A stretch of 36,333 nt of DNA from Candidatus Physcousia equi (GCA_018065005.1 JAGHUD010000075.1:1-36333); one strand, 5' to 3'. Positions 17,456 through 27,524 are shown, counted from the stretch's first letter. Notes: generated from the sequence alone by a model not told the origin. Translations and numbers: made by a program.

Positions 17456-17477
17456 TCCACGTTAATCAGAGGAAAAT

Positions 17478-17744
17478 ATGAGTCGTTCATTAAAGAAAGG
17501 TCCATACATCGAGGTTAACCTCGAGAAAAAGATTCTCGCCATGAATGAATCTGGCAAGAAGACTGTTGTAAAGACTTGGGCCCGCGCCAGCATGATCTCA
17601 CCCGATTTCGTGGGTCATACTGTAGCTGTGCACAACGGTAATAAGTTCATTCCTGTCTATGTTACTGAAAACATGGTAGGTCACAAACTCGGTGAGTTCG
17701 CACCCACACGTAAGTTCGGTGGCCACGGAGGTAACAAAAAGTAA
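17478..17744 (+). CDS. rpsS: 30S ribosomal protein S19
   Basis: S19 (88 residues) forms the 30S head with S13. It has [19 protein letters not shown] and [18 protein letters not shown] gagga ribosome site lies before the start. Confidence 0.98.
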   Translation: MSRSLKKGPYIEVNLEKKILAMNESGKKTVVKTWARASMISPDFVGHTVAVHNGNKFIPVYVTENMVGHKLGEFAPTRKFGGHGGNKK

Positions 17745-17782
17745 GTCGCAGGACATTGTAAAAAAATTAGAGTAATAATATA

Positions 17783-18178
17783 ATGGGAAATAGAAAGAAA
17801 AAAGCTGCCGAGGCAAGAAAGGCAGCACTCAAGACCCAGTATTTTGCAAAACTCAAGGGTGTGCCTTCTTCACCACGAAAGATGAGATACGTCGTTGACC
17901 TCATCCGCGGTATGGAAGTAGGACGTGCACTCGCTACCCTTAAGTTCGCATCGAAGGCCGCTGCAGCCGACGTTGAAAAGCTTCTGCGCTCAGCAATCGC
18001 TAACTGGGAACAGAAGAATGATCGCAAGGCAGAGGACGGCGAACTCTTCGTAACTCGTGTGTTCGTTGACGAGGGTGTAACCCTCAAGCGTATGCGTCCC
18101 GCACCTCAGGGTCGTGGCTATCGTATCCGCAAGCGCAGTAACCATGTCACTTTGTTCGTTGACACTAAGAATGATTAA
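17783..18178 (+). CDS. rplV: 50S ribosomal protein L22
   Basis: L22 (131 residues) contacts all 23S domains and extends a hairpin into the exit tunnel. The typical parts are [15 protein letters not shown], the central helix with [10 protein letters not shown], and the tunnel hairpin [21 protein letters not shown]. The N-terminal Lys/Ala-rich stretch makes it somewhat longer than E. coli L22 (110). Confidence 0.97.
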   Translation: MGNRKKKAAEARKAALKTQYFAKLKGVPSSPRKMRYVVDLIRGMEVGRALATLKFASKAAAADVEKLLRSAIANWEQKNDRKAEDGELFVTRVFVDEGVTLKRMRPAPQGRGYRIRKRSNHVTLFVDTKND

Positions 18179-18191
18179 TTAAGAAGAAACT

Positions 18192-18929
18192 ATGGGACAG
18201 AAAGTTTATCCTATAAGCAACCGTCTCGGCATCGTACGCGGTTGGGATTCGAATTGGTTCGGTGGCAAGAACTTTGGTGACACGCTGCTCGAGGACAACA
18301 AAATCCGCAAATACCTTAACACTCGTTTGGCAGATGCAAGTCTTTCTCGCATCGTCATCGAGCGTACACTTAAGCTTGTCACTATTACTATTTGCACCGC
18401 ACGTCCAGGTCTTATCATCGGACGCGCCGGTTCAAAAGTTGATGAGTTGAAGGAAGAACTAAAAAAGGTTACAGACAAGGAGGTTCAGATCAACATCTTT
18501 GAAGTTAAGAAGCCTGAACTCGACGCTACTATCGTTGCCAATAACATCGCTCGCCAGGTGGAAGGCAAGATTGCCTATCGTCGTGCTATTAAGATGGCTG
18601 TACAAAACACTATGCGTGCCGGAGCTGAGGGTATCAAGGTCCTCATCTGCGGACGTCTCAACGGAGCTGAAATGGCACGTCGCGAGATGTTCAAGGAAGG
18701 TCGTACTCCTTTACATACGTTCCGCGCTGATATCGACTTCTGCCAAAGTGAAGCGCTGACTAAGGTCGGCATCCTCGGCATCAAAGTCTGGATCTGTCGC
18801 GGTGAGAAGTATGGAAAGGTTGATCTCGCACCTAACTTCGCTCAGCAGAAGGATAACGGTCGCGGTGGCTTCAATAATGGTGGTCGTGGAGACCGTGGAG
18901 GTCGTAGACCCAAGAAAAACAATCGTTAA
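18192..18929 (+). CDS. rpsC: 30S ribosomal protein S3
   Basis: S3 (245 residues) lines the mRNA entry tunnel. An N-terminal KH domain shows [17 protein letters not shown] (GxxG loop), followed by the C-terminal domain with [25 protein letters not shown]. The last about 25 residues form a Gly/Arg/Asn-rich RGG-like tail ([14 protein letters not shown]), a feature of S3 in this phylum as far as I recall. Confidence 0.98.
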   Translation: MGQKVYPISNRLGIVRGWDSNWFGGKNFGDTLLEDNKIRKYLNTRLADASLSRIVIERTLKLVTITICTARPGLIIGRAGSKVDELKEELKKVTDKEVQINIFEVKKPELDATIVANNIARQVEGKIAYRRAIKMAVQNTMRAGAEGIKVLICGRLNGAEMARREMFKEGRTPLHTFRADIDFCQSEALTKVGILGIKVWICRGEKYGKVDLAPNFAQQKDNGRGGFNNGGRGDRGGRRPKKNNR

Positions 18930-18942
18930 AATCACTTGAATC

Positions 18943-19368
18943 ATGTTACAACCTAAAAGAACCAAATACAGAAGGCCGCAAAAAAATGCACGCAAAGGCA
19001 ATGCACAGCGTGGCAATCAGCTGGCTTTTGGCTCATTCGGTATCAAGTCGCTTGATACGCACTGGATTACCGCACGCCAAATCGAAGCTGCTCGTGTGGC
19101 CATGACAAGATACATGCAGCGTGAAGGTCAGAGCTGGATACGTATCTTCCCAGATAAACCCATCACGAAGAAGCCTGCTGACGTCCGAATGGGTAAGGGT
19201 AAGGGTGATCCTGTTGGATATGTTTTCCCCATCACTCCTGGACGTATCATTTTCGAGATCGAAGGTGTTAGCTACGAAATAGCAAAAGAGGCACTCCGCC
19301 TCGCTGCACAAAAGCTGCCCGTCACCACTAAGTTCATTGTAAGAAGAGATTACGATAAAAACGCATAA
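18943..19368 (+). CDS. rplP: 50S ribosomal protein L16
   Basis: L16 (141 residues) organises the A-site tRNA region of the 50S. It begins [15 protein letters not shown] and contains [22 protein letters not shown] and [16 protein letters not shown]. rpmC follows after 2 bases. Confidence 0.98.
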   Translation: MLQPKRTKYRRPQKNARKGNAQRGNQLAFGSFGIKSLDTHWITARQIEAARVAMTRYMQREGQSWIRIFPDKPITKKPADVRMGKGKGDPVGYVFPITPGRIIFEIEGVSYEIAKEALRLAAQKLPVTTKFIVRRDYDKNA

Positions 19369-19370
19369 TT

Positions 19371-19565
19371 ATGAAAGTTGCAGAAATTAAGGAGTTGACT
19401 GACGCCGACCTCAAGGAGAAGATCCAAATCGAGAAGGCACAGTATCATCAGATGAAGCTCATTCACGCTGTATCACCCCTTGAGAACAATTCTCAGATTA
19501 AGGCCGCACGTCGTAATATCGCACGTATGGAGACTCTCCTTCGCGAGCGTGAGCTTAACAAATAA
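19371..19565 (+). CDS. rpmC: 50S ribosomal protein L29
   Basis: A 64-residue two-helix protein near the tunnel exit ([16 protein letters not shown], then [19 protein letters not shown]). The length and position between rplP and rpsQ fix the call. Confidence 0.96.
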   Translation: MKVAEIKELTDADLKEKIQIEKAQYHQMKLIHAVSPLENNSQIKAARRNIARMETLLRERELNK

Positions 19566-19579
19566 ATTGCCTGACAGAC

Positions 19580-19837
19580 ATGGAAGAAAGAAATTTAAGA
19601 AAGACTAGAACGGGTGTCGTTGTCAGCGAGAAGATGGACAAAACCATCGTCGTTGCTGCTCAGTTCAAGGAGAAGCACCCCATATATGGCAAGTTCGTGA
19701 GCAAAACTAAAAAGTATCACGCACACGACGAGAACAACGATTGCCACAAGGGCGACACCGTTCTTATTATGGAAACACGTCCCTTGAGCAAAACTAAGAG
19801 ATGGAGAGTAGTAGAAATCGTAGAAAGAGCTAAGTAA
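19580..19837 (+). CDS. rpsQ: 30S ribosomal protein S17
   Basis: An 85-residue OB-fold primary rRNA-binding protein ([37 protein letters not shown]). It is 2 bases ahead of rplN. Confidence 0.97.
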   Translation: MEERNLRKTRTGVVVSEKMDKTIVVAAQFKEKHPIYGKFVSKTKKYHAHDENNDCHKGDTVLIMETRPLSKTKRWRVVEIVERAK

Positions 19838-19839
19838 TT

Positions 19840-20205
19840 ATGATACAGACAGAATCAAGACTTGTTGTCGCAGACAACAGCGGTGCACGCGAAGCGCTCT
19901 GCATCCGTGTACTCGGTGGCACACGCCGTCGCTACGCTTCTGTAGGTGACGTTATCGTCGTTGCCATCAAGAGCGCCATTCCCACGAGTGATGTTAAGGC
20001 TGGTTCAGTATCAAAGGCACTCATCGTCCGCACTAAGAAAGAAGTTCGCCGTCCCGATGGTTCATATATCCGTTTTGACGATAATGCGTGCGTACTTCTC
20101 AACAATTCTGGTGAGTTGCGTGGTAGTCGTATCTTCGGTCCTGTTGCTCGCGAGCTCAGAGCTGTCAACATGAAGGTCGTTTCATTGGCACCTGAGGTTC
20201 TTTAA
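19840..20205 (+). CDS. rplN: 50S ribosomal protein L14
   Basis: L14 (121 residues) forms an inter-subunit bridge and binds the silencing factor RsfS. Typical parts are [35 protein letters not shown] and [13 protein letters not shown]. Confidence 0.98.
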   Translation: MIQTESRLVVADNSGAREALCIRVLGGTRRRYASVGDVIVVAIKSAIPTSDVKAGSVSKALIVRTKKEVRRPDGSYIRFDDNACVLLNNSGELRGSRIFGPVARELRAVNMKVVSLAPEVL

Positions 20206-20228
20206 TCCTTTTAAAAGAATAAAGAAAA

Positions 20229-20546
20229 ATGAGTAAGTTACATATTAAGAAAGGCGACACTGTTTACGTTAATGCTGGTGACAACAAGGGCCAGACTGGT
20301 ACGGTGTTGAAAGTGTTCGTAAAAGAGCAGCGCGCACTCGTAGAGGGTGTCAACTTGGTTAGTAAGAGCCAAAAGCCTAGCGCACAGCATCCTCAGGGTG
20401 GCATTGTGAAGATGGAGGCTCCTATCCAGATCTCCAACCTTAATGTTGTTGATCCCAAGTCAGGAAAGCCTACTCGTATCGGTAGAAAGTTAAATGCTGA
20501 CGGCAAACTCGTTCGTTACGCAAAAAAATCAGGAGAGGAGATCTAA
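20229..20546 (+). CDS. rplX: 50S ribosomal protein L24
   Basis: L24 (105 residues) is an assembly initiator with a KOW motif ([19 protein letters not shown]). It is followed by [21 protein letters not shown]. rplE starts 3 bases after its stop. Confidence 0.97.
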   Translation: MSKLHIKKGDTVYVNAGDNKGQTGTVLKVFVKEQRALVEGVNLVSKSQKPSAQHPQGGIVKMEAPIQISNLNVVDPKSGKPTRIGRKLNADGKLVRYAKKSGEEI

Positions 20547-20549
20547 GTA

Positions 20550-21104
20550 ATGGCAAATACAGCAAGTCTCAAGAAAGAATATGCAGAGCGCATCGCGCCT
20601 GCCTTGAAGCAGCAGTTCAACTACACCTCAAGCATGCAGATTCCCGTGTTGAAGAAGATTGTCATCAACCAGGGTTTAGGTATGGCCACTGCTGACAAGA
20701 AAATCATAGAAGTTGCTATCAACGAAATCACCGCAATAACTGGTCAGAAGGCAGTTGCTACTTTCTCTAAGAAGGACGTCGCTAATTTCAAACTGCGCAA
20801 GAAGATGCCAATCGGCGTCATGGTAACTTTGCGTCGTGAGCGTATGTATGAATTCCTTGAGAAATTAGTACGTGTAGCGCTTCCTCGTATCCGTGACTTT
20901 AAGGGTATCGAAAGTAAGTTCGACGGTCGTGGCAACTATACCATGGGTATTCAGGAGCAGATCATCTTCCCCGAGATTAATATCGATACAATCGATCGTA
21001 TTCTCGGTATGAATATCACCTTCGTCACAACCGCCAAGACAGACGAAGAAGGATATGCTCTTCTCAAGGAGTTTGGTCTTCCCTTTAAGAACGCAAAAAA
21101 ATAA
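20550..21104 (+). CDS. rplE: 50S ribosomal protein L5
   Basis: L5 (184 residues) binds 5S rRNA and contacts the P-site tRNA. It shows [34 protein letters not shown] and [16 protein letters not shown]. In E. coli the S8 repressor site is at the start of this gene; here the more structured gap is two genes later, before rpsH. Confidence 0.98.
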   Translation: MANTASLKKEYAERIAPALKQQFNYTSSMQIPVLKKIVINQGLGMATADKKIIEVAINEITAITGQKAVATFSKKDVANFKLRKKMPIGVMVTLRRERMYEFLEKLVRVALPRIRDFKGIESKFDGRGNYTMGIQEQIIFPEINIDTIDRILGMNITFVTTAKTDEEGYALLKEFGLPFKNAKK

Positions 21105-21111
21105 GTAAGAT

Positions 21112-21411
21112 ATGGCAAAAGAATCAATGAAGGCCCGTGAGGTCAAAAGAGCTAAACTGATTGCTAAATATGCCGAAAAGCGTGCCGCACTGAAGAAGAT
21201 CGTTAACACAGGCGATCCTGTCGAAGCTTTTGAAGCAGCACAGAAGCTCCAAAGCATTCCCCGCAATGCCAATCCTATCCGTCTCCACAATCGTTGCAAG
21301 ATTACCGGACGTCCAAAGGGTTACATGCGTATGTTTGGCCTCAGCCGTATCCAGTTCCGTGAGATGGCTTCAAGCGGTCTCATTCCTGGTGTTAAGAAGG
21401 CGAGTTGGTAA
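21112..21411 (+). CDS. rpsN: 30S ribosomal protein S14, zinc-free form
   Basis: The 99-residue long form of S14. The CxxC-x(12+)-CxxC zinc knuckle of the short (about 61 residue) form is absent; only [27 protein letters not shown] is kept, with one Cys. It fits the zinc-independent set seen here (S4, S14, L36). Confidence 0.97.
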   Translation: MAKESMKAREVKRAKLIAKYAEKRAALKKIVNTGDPVEAFEAAQKLQSIPRNANPIRLHNRCKITGRPKGYMRMFGLSRIQFREMASSGLIPGVKKASW

Positions 21412-21426
21412 ATCTCTCCACTCAGC

Positions 21427-21524
21427 TTTTTGTGCCTCTATATATGAATAATGTATAGAGGCAACACAAAAAATTAAAGATTGAAGAAACAATCCAGTGT
21501 TTAATATTGTCGGGAGCGTCCCGA
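21427..21524 (+). promoter_or_regulatory. Two-hairpin structure in the rpsN-rpsH gap
   Basis: Hairpin 1 pairs 21427-21433 with 21466-21472 and 21434-21442 with 21454-21462, with a 3-base bulge (aac). Hairpin 2 pairs tcggga (21510-21515) with tcccga (21519-21524) around gcg. They fill a 133-base gap in a block where most gaps are under 25 bases. Hairpin 1 has its T-run on the 5' side, so it is not a normal terminator. Hairpin 2 is followed by an AT-rich stretch. A candidate S8 autoregulatory site or processing site. Confidence 0.5.
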
Positions 21525-21544
21525 TTAATTAAATTATTTTTAAA

Positions 21545-21940
21545 ATGACAGATCCCATAGCAGATTTCTTGACGCGAATGAGAAATGCCATCCAGGCCAA
21601 ACACAGAGTGGTCGAGGCACCCGCGTCAAACTTGAAGAAGGAAATCACTAAGATCCTCTTCGAGAAGGGCTATATCCTGAACTACAAGTTCGTGGATGAC
21701 GGCCCTCAGGGAACCATCAAGGTTGCCCTTAAGTATGATCAGAAGAATAAGGTTAACGCCATTTCTAAGTTGATCAGAGTATCCAAGCCTGGTATGCGTA
21801 AGTATACTGGCTACAAGGACATGCCGAGAGTAATTAACGGATTAGGTATAGCGATTATATCTACTTCCAAGGGTGTAATGACGAACAAGGAAGCTGCTGA
21901 CCTCAAGATCGGCGGTGAAGTTCTTTGCTACGTATATTAA
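21545..21940 (+). CDS. rpsH: 30S ribosomal protein S8
   Basis: S8 (131 residues) is a primary binder of 16S rRNA and the spc operon repressor in E. coli. It begins DPIADFLTRMRNA and ends with the conserved GIAIISTSKGVMTNKEA and GGEVLCYVY. The long structured gap just upstream may be its own control site. Confidence 0.98.
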   Translation: MTDPIADFLTRMRNAIQAKHRVVEAPASNLKKEITKILFEKGYILNYKFVDDGPQGTIKVALKYDQKNKVNAISKLIRVSKPGMRKYTGYKDMPRVINGLGIAIISTSKGVMTNKEAADLKIGGEVLCYVY

Positions 21941-21957
21941 TTAGGAGGAATTGAAGA

Positions 21958-22530
21958 ATGTCTAGAATTGGAAAACTTCCCATCACAATCCCTGCTGGAG
22001 TAAACGTTACTGTCAGCGACGACAATGTCGTTACCGTCAAGGGTAAGGAAGGCGAACTGACCCAGGCTGTTCACCCCTCCATCAAAATAAACATCAACGA
22101 AGGTCAAATGACTTTTGAGATGGATGAAACAAACGACACGGTTGAACCAAAGCAGCGTCACGCTTTCCATGGTCTTTATCGTGCACTTGTTAGCAACATG
22201 GTTGTTGGTGTAAGCGAAGGCTATACAAAACAGATGGAACTTGTCGGTGTTGGTTACCGAGTAAGCAATCAAGGCAATTTGCTTGAATTTGCTCTTGGAT
22301 ATACTCATCCCATCCTCATTATGCTTCCCAACGAAATCAAGGTTGAGACTAAGTCAGAGCGTAATCAGAATCCTCAAATCATCCTCAAGTCTTGCGATAA
22401 GCATCTTCTTGGCCAGGTTTGTGCAAAGATTCGTTCATTCCGTATGCCTGAACCCTACAAGGGAAAAGGTATTCTCTTCGCTGGTGAGGTTATCCGTAGA
22501 AAGTCTGGTAAGTCTGCCGGTGCTAAGTAA
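21958..22530 (+). CDS. rplF: 50S ribosomal protein L6
   Basis: L6 (190 residues) has two duplicated domains near the factor-binding site. It shows SRIGKLPITIPAGV, the middle GVSEGYTKQMELVGVGYR and the C-terminal RMPEPYKGKGILFAGE. A strong Shine-Dalgarno (aggagga, 21943-21949) is 8 bases before the start. Confidence 0.98.
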   Translation: MSRIGKLPITIPAGVNVTVSDDNVVTVKGKEGELTQAVHPSIKININEGQMTFEMDETNDTVEPKQRHAFHGLYRALVSNMVVGVSEGYTKQMELVGVGYRVSNQGNLLEFALGYTHPILIMLPNEIKVETKSERNQNPQIILKSCDKHLLGQVCAKIRSFRMPEPYKGKGILFAGEVIRRKSGKSAGAK

Positions 22531-22548
22531 CTTTAAAACTTGAAGATC

Positions 22549-22890
22549 ATGACAACAAAAATAGAAAGACGAATCAAGATTAAGTACAGAGTACGTAATA
22601 AGGTTTCTGGCACAGCAGAGCGTCCTCGTATGAGCGTATTCAGAAGTAATAAGCAGATTTACATTCAGATCATCAACGATATGACCGGTACTACCCTCTG
22701 TAGCGCATCATCTCTTGGAATGGAGAATATGCCTAAGAAGGAGCAAGCGCAAAAGGTTGGCGAACTCGCAGCAAAGAAGGCTCTTGAAGCCGGAATTACT
22801 ACTGTAGTGTTCGATCGTAACGGATATCTGTATCATGGTAGAGTAAAGGAGGTTGCTGATGCAGCCCGTAACGGTGGACTTAAATTCTAA
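22549..22890 (+). CDS. rplR: 50S ribosomal protein L18
   Basis: L18 (113 residues from MTTKIERR) binds 5S rRNA with L5. It shows [18 protein letters not shown] and the end [21 protein letters not shown] (as separate motifs [13 protein letters not shown]). A TTG three codons earlier is in frame, but the ATG at 22549 is the family start. Confidence 0.97.
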   Translation: MTTKIERRIKIKYRVRNKVSGTAERPRMSVFRSNKQIYIQIINDMTGTTLCSASSLGMENMPKKEQAQKVGELAAKKALEAGITTVVFDRNGYLYHGRVKEVADAARNGGLKF

Positions 22891-22898
22891 ATTTGATT

Positions 22899-23408
22899 AT
22901 GGCAAATATTGTAAAGGTAAATAATGATACCGAACTGAAGGATAGATTGGTAGCCATCAACCGAGTTACTAAGGTGACGAAGGGTGGACGCACCTTCACT
23001 TTCTCTGCCATCGTTGTCGTAGGTAACGAAAACGGAATCATTGGCTGGGGTTTAGGTAAGGCAGGAGAAGTTACTGCCGCTATTGCTAAGGGCGTTGAAG
23101 CTGCAAAGAAGAACCTAGTCAAGGTTCCTGTTGTGAATGGTACTGTACCCCATGAAGCAACAGCTCACTTTGGTGGAGCTGAGGTTCTCATTATGCCTGC
23201 AAGCGCTGGTACAGGTGTGGTTGCAGGTGGTGCTATGCGTGCCGTTTTAGACAGCGTCGGTGTTAAAGATGTGCTTGCTAAGTCAAAGGGTTCTTCGAAT
23301 CCCCACAACTTGGTTAAGGCTACTATCAATGCTCTCGCCTCCATGCGTGATGCTCGCACTGTTGCAGCTCATCGTGGTGTATCAATTGAGAAAGTATTCA
23401 GAGGTTAA
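22899..23408 (+). CDS. rpsE: 30S ribosomal protein S5
   Basis: S5 (169 residues from MANIVKVN) acts in decoding fidelity. It has the double-stranded RNA-like N-domain ([17 protein letters not shown]) and the fold with [18 protein letters not shown]. An in-frame TTG lies two codons earlier; ATG at 22899 is preferred. Confidence 0.97.
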   Translation: MANIVKVNNDTELKDRLVAINRVTKVTKGGRTFTFSAIVVVGNENGIIGWGLGKAGEVTAAIAKGVEAAKKNLVKVPVVNGTVPHEATAHFGGAEVLIMPASAGTGVVAGGAMRAVLDSVGVKDVLAKSKGSSNPHNLVKATINALASMRDARTVAAHRGVSIEKVFRG

Positions 23409-23428
23409 TTTTTAGGAGGTATATAACA

Positions 23429-23605
23429 ATGGCTACAATAAAAGTACAGCAGACAAGAAGCAGAATTCATGCTCCAAAAAAGCAGAAGGCCACTCTCGAT
23501 ACCCTGGGATTGCGCAAGCTATATCAGGTTGTTGAAGTAGAGGATACCCCCTCAAATCGCGGTCTGATCAATGCAGTACATCATCTTGTAACTGTTCTTG
23601 ACTAA
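23429..23605 (+). CDS. rpmD: 50S ribosomal protein L30
   Basis: A 58-residue protein, [20 protein letters not shown] onward, then [11 protein letters not shown] and the end [11 protein letters not shown]. Length, sequence and the position between rpsE and rplO fix the call. A near-perfect Shine-Dalgarno (aggaggt, 23414-23420) lies 8 bases before the start. Confidence 0.95.
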   Translation: MATIKVQQTRSRIHAPKKQKATLDTLGLRKLYQVVEVEDTPSNRGLINAVHHLVTVLD

Positions 23606-23625
23606 TTTTTCGTTTACTCGAAAAA
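23606..23625 (+). other. Small hairpin in the rpmD-rplO gap
   Basis: tttttcg (23606-23612) pairs perfectly with cgaaaaa (23619-23625) over a 6-base loop, starting directly after the rpmD stop codon in a 74-base gap. No T-run follows, so termination is unlikely; it could protect an mRNA end or mean nothing. Confidence 0.35.
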
Positions 23626-23679
23626 TCGAAGAATTTTGATTACAGGATATAGTTAAACAAATCTGTAAACAGTTAAGTT

Positions 23680-24126
23680 ATGAAATTAAATAATTTGAAA
23701 CCCGCTTGTGGTTCAACTCACTCTCGTCGTAGAATCGGACGTGGTCCTGGTTCTGGTCTTGGTGGCACGTCTACCCGTGGTCACAAGGGTGCAAAAGCAC
23801 GCTCTGGCTACAAGAAGAAGATCGGTTTCGAGGGTGGTCAGATGCCTCTGCAGCGTCGCGTACCCAAGTTCGGCTTTAAGAATGTAAATCATGTTGAGTT
23901 CCAACCTGTCAACCTGACTGCTCTTCAGAAGCTCGCTGACACTTTGAATCTCGCTACAATCGGAATCAATGAGCTCGTTGCAGCCGGTCTCGTAAGCCCC
24001 AACAAGCCTGTAAAGGTTCTCGGAAATGGCGAACTCACAGCAAAGGTTGAGGTTATTGCAAACGCATTCTCAAAGTCTGCTGAAACTGCAATCACAAACG
24101 CTGGCGGTACTGCCACAAAACTGTAA
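23680..24126 (+). CDS. rplO: 50S ribosomal protein L15
   Basis: L15 (148 residues) stabilises late 50S assembly. The N-terminal Gly/Arg-rich arm (RRIGRGPGSGLGGTSTRGHKG) and FEGGQMPLQRRVPKFGF are typical. secY follows after 7 bases. Confidence 0.97.
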   Translation: MKLNNLKPACGSTHSRRRIGRGPGSGLGGTSTRGHKGAKARSGYKKKIGFEGGQMPLQRRVPKFGFKNVNHVEFQPVNLTALQKLADTLNLATIGINELVAAGLVSPNKPVKVLGNGELTAKVEVIANAFSKSAETAITNAGGTATKL

Positions 24127-24133
24127 TTAAGTA

Positions 24134-25477
24134 ATGAAGAAGTTTATAACTACCATAAAGAACATCTGGGCTATTGAGGATCTGCGCATGCGCATTCTCA
24201 TTACAATGCTTTTTGCTACGATTTATCGTTTTGGTTCGTACATTGTACTTCCGGGTATCGACCCAACCAAAGCTGTTGAAAATCTTGGCAAGCAAGCTGA
24301 AGGTAATGGTCTTCTCAATCTTTTGAGCATGTTCTCTGGTGGTGCATTTACCCACGCATCTATCTTTGCATTGGGTATCATGCCTTACATTTCGGCTTCT
24401 ATCGTTATTCAGCTTCTTTGCGTAGCAGTGCCTTCTTTCCAAAAAATTCAAAGAGAAGGTGAAAGCGGACGCCGCAAGATCAATCAATACACTCGTGCCC
24501 TGACACTTCTTATTCTCCTTGTTCAAGGTCCCGCCTATCTTATCAATCTAAGAGCTCAGATGGGAGATGCGATGCCAACACTCAATTGGACGATGTTCCT
24601 TATTACAAGCACCATCATTTTGGCAGCTGGTAGTATGTTCATCCTTTGGCTTGGCGAACGCATTACAGATAAGGGTACCGGAAACGGTGTATCACTTATC
24701 ATTATGTTAGGTATCATTGCTCGTCTTCCTGAAGCTTTCGGCCAGGAAATCGTCGGACGATTGAACAACATGACTGGTGGTGGTCTTGTAATGTTCCTTA
24801 TTGAAATTATTGTTCTTTTTGCAGTTGTAATTATAGCTATTTTACTTGTTCAAGGAACACGCAAAGTACCTGTACAATATGCAAAGCGCGTTGTTGGCAA
24901 TCAGCCTGTAGGTGGAGCACGTCAGTATATCCCCTTGAAGGTATTTGCTGCAAATGTTATGCCTATCATCTTTGCTCAGGCTTTGATGTTTATACCTGGT
25001 ATTTTGGCTCGTGCTATTGGAGGTGATGCTTCACCTGCTGCCATCGCACTTTCAAATCCACAAGGTCTTTGGTATAACGTATTAACTGCAATTCTGATCA
25101 TTGCCTTCACATATTTCTACACAGCCATCACTTTGAATCCTGTTCAGATGGCAGAAGATATGAAACGCAACAATGGTTTCATTCCTGGTATTCGACCAGG
25201 AAAGGAAACTGCTGAATACATTGATGGAATTATGTCCAGAATTACTTTCCCCGGATCGCTCATTCTTGCATTCATTGCAATCATGCCTGTTTTTGCTGGC
25301 TTGTTCAATGTAACACGTGAGTTTGCAGCATTCTTTGGCGGAACCTCACTTTTGATTCTCGTTGGAGTAGTACTTGATACTCTTCAGCAGATTGAGAGCC
25401 ATCTTTTGATGCGTCATTATGATGGTCTTTTGAGTTCAGGACGTATTCATGGTCGTGCAGGTATGAATGCCTATTAA
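24134..25477 (+). CDS. secY: Protein translocase subunit SecY
   Basis: SecY is the channel of the Sec translocase in the inner membrane. The 447-residue protein has ten predicted membrane segments, the plug region after TM1, ITDKGTGNGVSLIIMLGI, and the cytoplasmic loops RKVPVQYAKRVVG and NPVQMAEDMKRNNGFIPGIRPG that contact SecA and the ribosome. It sits in the usual spc position. Confidence 0.98.
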   Translation: MKKFITTIKNIWAIEDLRMRILITMLFATIYRFGSYIVLPGIDPTKAVENLGKQAEGNGLLNLLSMFSGGAFTHASIFALGIMPYISASIVIQLLCVAVPSFQKIQREGESGRRKINQYTRALTLLILLVQGPAYLINLRAQMGDAMPTLNWTMFLITSTIILAAGSMFILWLGERITDKGTGNGVSLIIMLGIIARLPEAFGQEIVGRLNNMTGGGLVMFLIEIIVLFAVVIIAILLVQGTRKVPVQYAKRVVGNQPVGGARQYIPLKVFAANVMPIIFAQALMFIPGILARAIGGDASPAAIALSNPQGLWYNVLTAILIIAFTYFYTAITLNPVQMAEDMKRNNGFIPGIRPGKETAEYIDGIMSRITFPGSLILAFIAIMPVFAGLFNVTREFAAFFGGTSLLILVGVVLDTLQQIESHLLMRHYDGLLSSGRIHGRAGMNAY

Positions 25478-25491
25478 GACTATCTACTCTG

Positions 25492-26277
25492 ATGATATTT
25501 CTCAAGACAGAAGATGAGATAGAAAAGATGCGTGCAGCAAATTTGCTGGTTGGTCGCACTCTGGCTGAGATTGCAAAAATCATTAAGCCGGGTGTAACCA
25601 CCAAGCAAATGAACAAGCTTGCAAATGAGTACATAAGGGACAACCGAGGAATACCCACATTCCTTGGTTATCCAAATCCCAATGGACCAGACTTTCCTGC
25701 TTGTATTTGCACCTCAGTCAATGAGCAAGTTGTCCATGGTATTCCCAATGACATTCCCTTACATGACGGTGATATCGTTTCCGTTGATTGTGGAGTACTC
25801 TTAGATGGTTATAATGGTGATTCTTGCTACACCTTTCAGGTTGGCGAAGTCTGTGAAGAAGTAAAAAAATTGCTTCGAGTAACCAAGGAGGCACTCTATA
25901 AAGGAATAGAAATAGCCACTGCCGGAAATAGAGTGGGGGACATTGGTTGGGCTGTTCAACAGCATTGCGAATCAAATGGCTACGGAGTCGTTAGAGAGTT
26001 CGTTGGCCACGGGATTGGTAAAGAAATGCACGAAGATCCACCCATACCAAATTATGGAAGACGTGGTGGTGGAAAAATGTTGAAAAACGGGTTGTGTATT
26101 GCAATTGAACCCATGATAACAATGGGGACACATGAAATATACCTCATGCCCGACAAATGGACCGTCATCACCCGTGATAGAAAACCAGCTGCTCATTTCG
26201 AGCATACGATTGCCATTCATCATGGCAAACCCGATATCCTCTCTTCTTTTAAAGAAATTGAAATGTTAGAAGTCTGA
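25492..26277 (+). CDS. map: Methionine aminopeptidase, type I
   Basis: MAP removes the initiator Met from new proteins after deformylation. The 261-residue M24A enzyme has the five metal ligands D99, D110, H173, E206 and E237 (in VDCG, GDSCYTF, GHGIG, AIEPM and FEHT), plus substrate His82 (VVHGIP). It begins 14 bases after secY and is followed by infA, as in many bacteria. Confidence 0.97.
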   Translation: MIFLKTEDEIEKMRAANLLVGRTLAEIAKIIKPGVTTKQMNKLANEYIRDNRGIPTFLGYPNPNGPDFPACICTSVNEQVVHGIPNDIPLHDGDIVSVDCGVLLDGYNGDSCYTFQVGEVCEEVKKLLRVTKEALYKGIEIATAGNRVGDIGWAVQQHCESNGYGVVREFVGHGIGKEMHEDPPIPNYGRRGGGKMLKNGLCIAIEPMITMGTHEIYLMPDKWTVITRDRKPAAHFEHTIAIHHGKPDILSSFKEIEMLEV

Positions 26278-26296
26278 TTTAGAATTTTATCAAGAT

Positions 26297-26515
26297 ATGG
26301 CAAAGCAGTCTGCAATAGAACAAGATGGTGTCATCACTGAGGCTCTGTCCAACGCAATGTTTCATGTTGAACTTGAGAATGGACATGAGATCATGGCTCA
26401 CATATCGGGCAAGATGCGTATGCACTACATTAAGATTTTACCCGGTGATAAGGTGCGTGTCGAGATGAGTCCGTACGACCTCTCTAAAGGTAGAATCGTA
26501 TTCAGATATAAATAA
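26297..26515 (+). CDS. infA: Translation initiation factor IF-1
   Basis: IF-1 is a 72-residue OB-fold protein that binds the 30S A site during initiation. The sequence from [13 protein letters not shown] through [18 protein letters not shown] to [10 protein letters not shown] is a full-length match to the family. Confidence 0.97.
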   Translation: MAKQSAIEQDGVITEALSNAMFHVELENGHEIMAHISGKMRMHYIKILPGDKVRVEMSPYDLSKGRIVFRYK

Positions 26516-26528
26516 TAAGGAATAAGAT

Positions 26529-26645
26529 ATGAAAACAAGAGCTTCATTAAAGAAACGTACCCCCGACTGCAAAATCGTACGTCGCAAGGGTCGCTTGTAT
26601 GTAATTAACAAAAAGAACCCCAAGTTTAAGACACGTCAGGGGTAA
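26529..26645 (+). CDS. rpmJ: 50S ribosomal protein L36, zinc-free form
   Basis: A 38-residue protein ([20 protein letters not shown], then [13 protein letters not shown]). The C-C-C-H zinc site of classical L36 is reduced to a single Cys. This is the C-minus form; it is expected in this phylum. It is 13 bases after infA. Confidence 0.95.
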   Translation: MKTRASLKKRTPDCKIVRRKGRLYVINKKNPKFKTRQG

Positions 26646-26673
26646 GATTATTGCAAAAAAAGAATAATAGTAT

Positions 26674-27054
26674 ATGGCAATTAGAATTGTTGGTGTTGAT
26701 TTACCTCAGAACAAAAGAGGTGAAATCGCTTTAACCTATGTGTATGGTCTTGGCCGAAGCAGTGCAGGTAAGATCCTCGACAAGGCAGGTGTAGACCGTG
26801 ACAAGAAAGTTTGTGATTGGACTGATGACGACGCTGCTAAGATCCGTGAGATTATAGGTGCCGAGTATAAGGTCGAAGGAGATCTTCGCTCGGAGATTTC
26901 TATGAACATCAAGCGACTGATGGACATTGGTTGCTATCGTGGCGTACGTCATCGTAACGGTCTTCCCGTTCGTGGCCAGAGCACGAAGAACAATGCACGC
27001 ACTCGCAAGGGAAGAAAGAAGACCGTTGCTAACAAGAAAAAGGCTACTAAATAA
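26674..27054 (+). CDS. rpsM: 30S ribosomal protein S13
   Basis: S13 (126 residues) contacts the P-site tRNA and bridges to the 50S. It shows [20 protein letters not shown], the helix-two-turn-helix ([12 protein letters not shown]) and the basic tail [20 protein letters not shown] (20-residue motif). Confidence 0.98.
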   Translation: MAIRIVGVDLPQNKRGEIALTYVYGLGRSSAGKILDKAGVDRDKKVCDWTDDDAAKIREIIGAEYKVEGDLRSEISMNIKRLMDIGCYRGVRHRNGLPVRGQSTKNNARTRKGRKKTVANKKKATK

Positions 27055-27066
27055 TATCATTGAAAT

Positions 27067-27456
27067 ATGGCAAAGAAAACAGTTGCAGCAAAGAAAAGAG
27101 TCGTTAAGGTTGACGCAATGGGTCAGCTGCATGTACACAGCTCTTTCAATAACATCATCGTTTGCTTGGCAAACAGTGAAGGTCAGGTTATTTCCTGGTC
27201 AAGTGCTGGTAAGATGGGTTTCCGCGGTAGCAAGAAGAATACTCCTTATGCTGCTCAGATGGCAGCGCAAGATTGCTCAAAGATCGCTTATGACTTGGGT
27301 CTCCGCAAGGTAAAGGCTTACGTCAAGGGTCCTGGCAATGGACGAGAGAGTGCTATCCGTACCGTTCACGGTGCCGGAATAGAAGTTGTTGAGATCATCG
27401 ACGTTACTCCACTTCCTCACAATGGTTGCCGTCCTCCCAAGAGAAGAAGAGTGTAA
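27067..27456 (+). CDS. rpsK: 30S ribosomal protein S11
   Basis: S11 (129 residues) lies on the platform near the Shine-Dalgarno/anti-SD helix. It has [40 protein letters not shown] and the end THLP-type region [15 protein letters not shown]. Confidence 0.98.
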   Translation: MAKKTVAAKKRVVKVDAMGQLHVHSSFNNIIVCLANSEGQVISWSSAGKMGFRGSKKNTPYAAQMAAQDCSKIAYDLGLRKVKAYVKGPGNGRESAIRTVHGAGIEVVEIIDVTPLPHNGCRPPKRRRV

Positions 27457-27524
27457 AGCTCATCTTTTTTCTGTGATGGATAGTAAGACATATGTATTGT
27501 ACATGTAAAATTATTGAATAGATT

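Noticed and set aside
21427..21472. Internal transcription terminator between rpsN and rpsH
   Set aside because: The hairpin has its T-run before, not after, the stem on the sense strand, and genes on both sides belong to one block.
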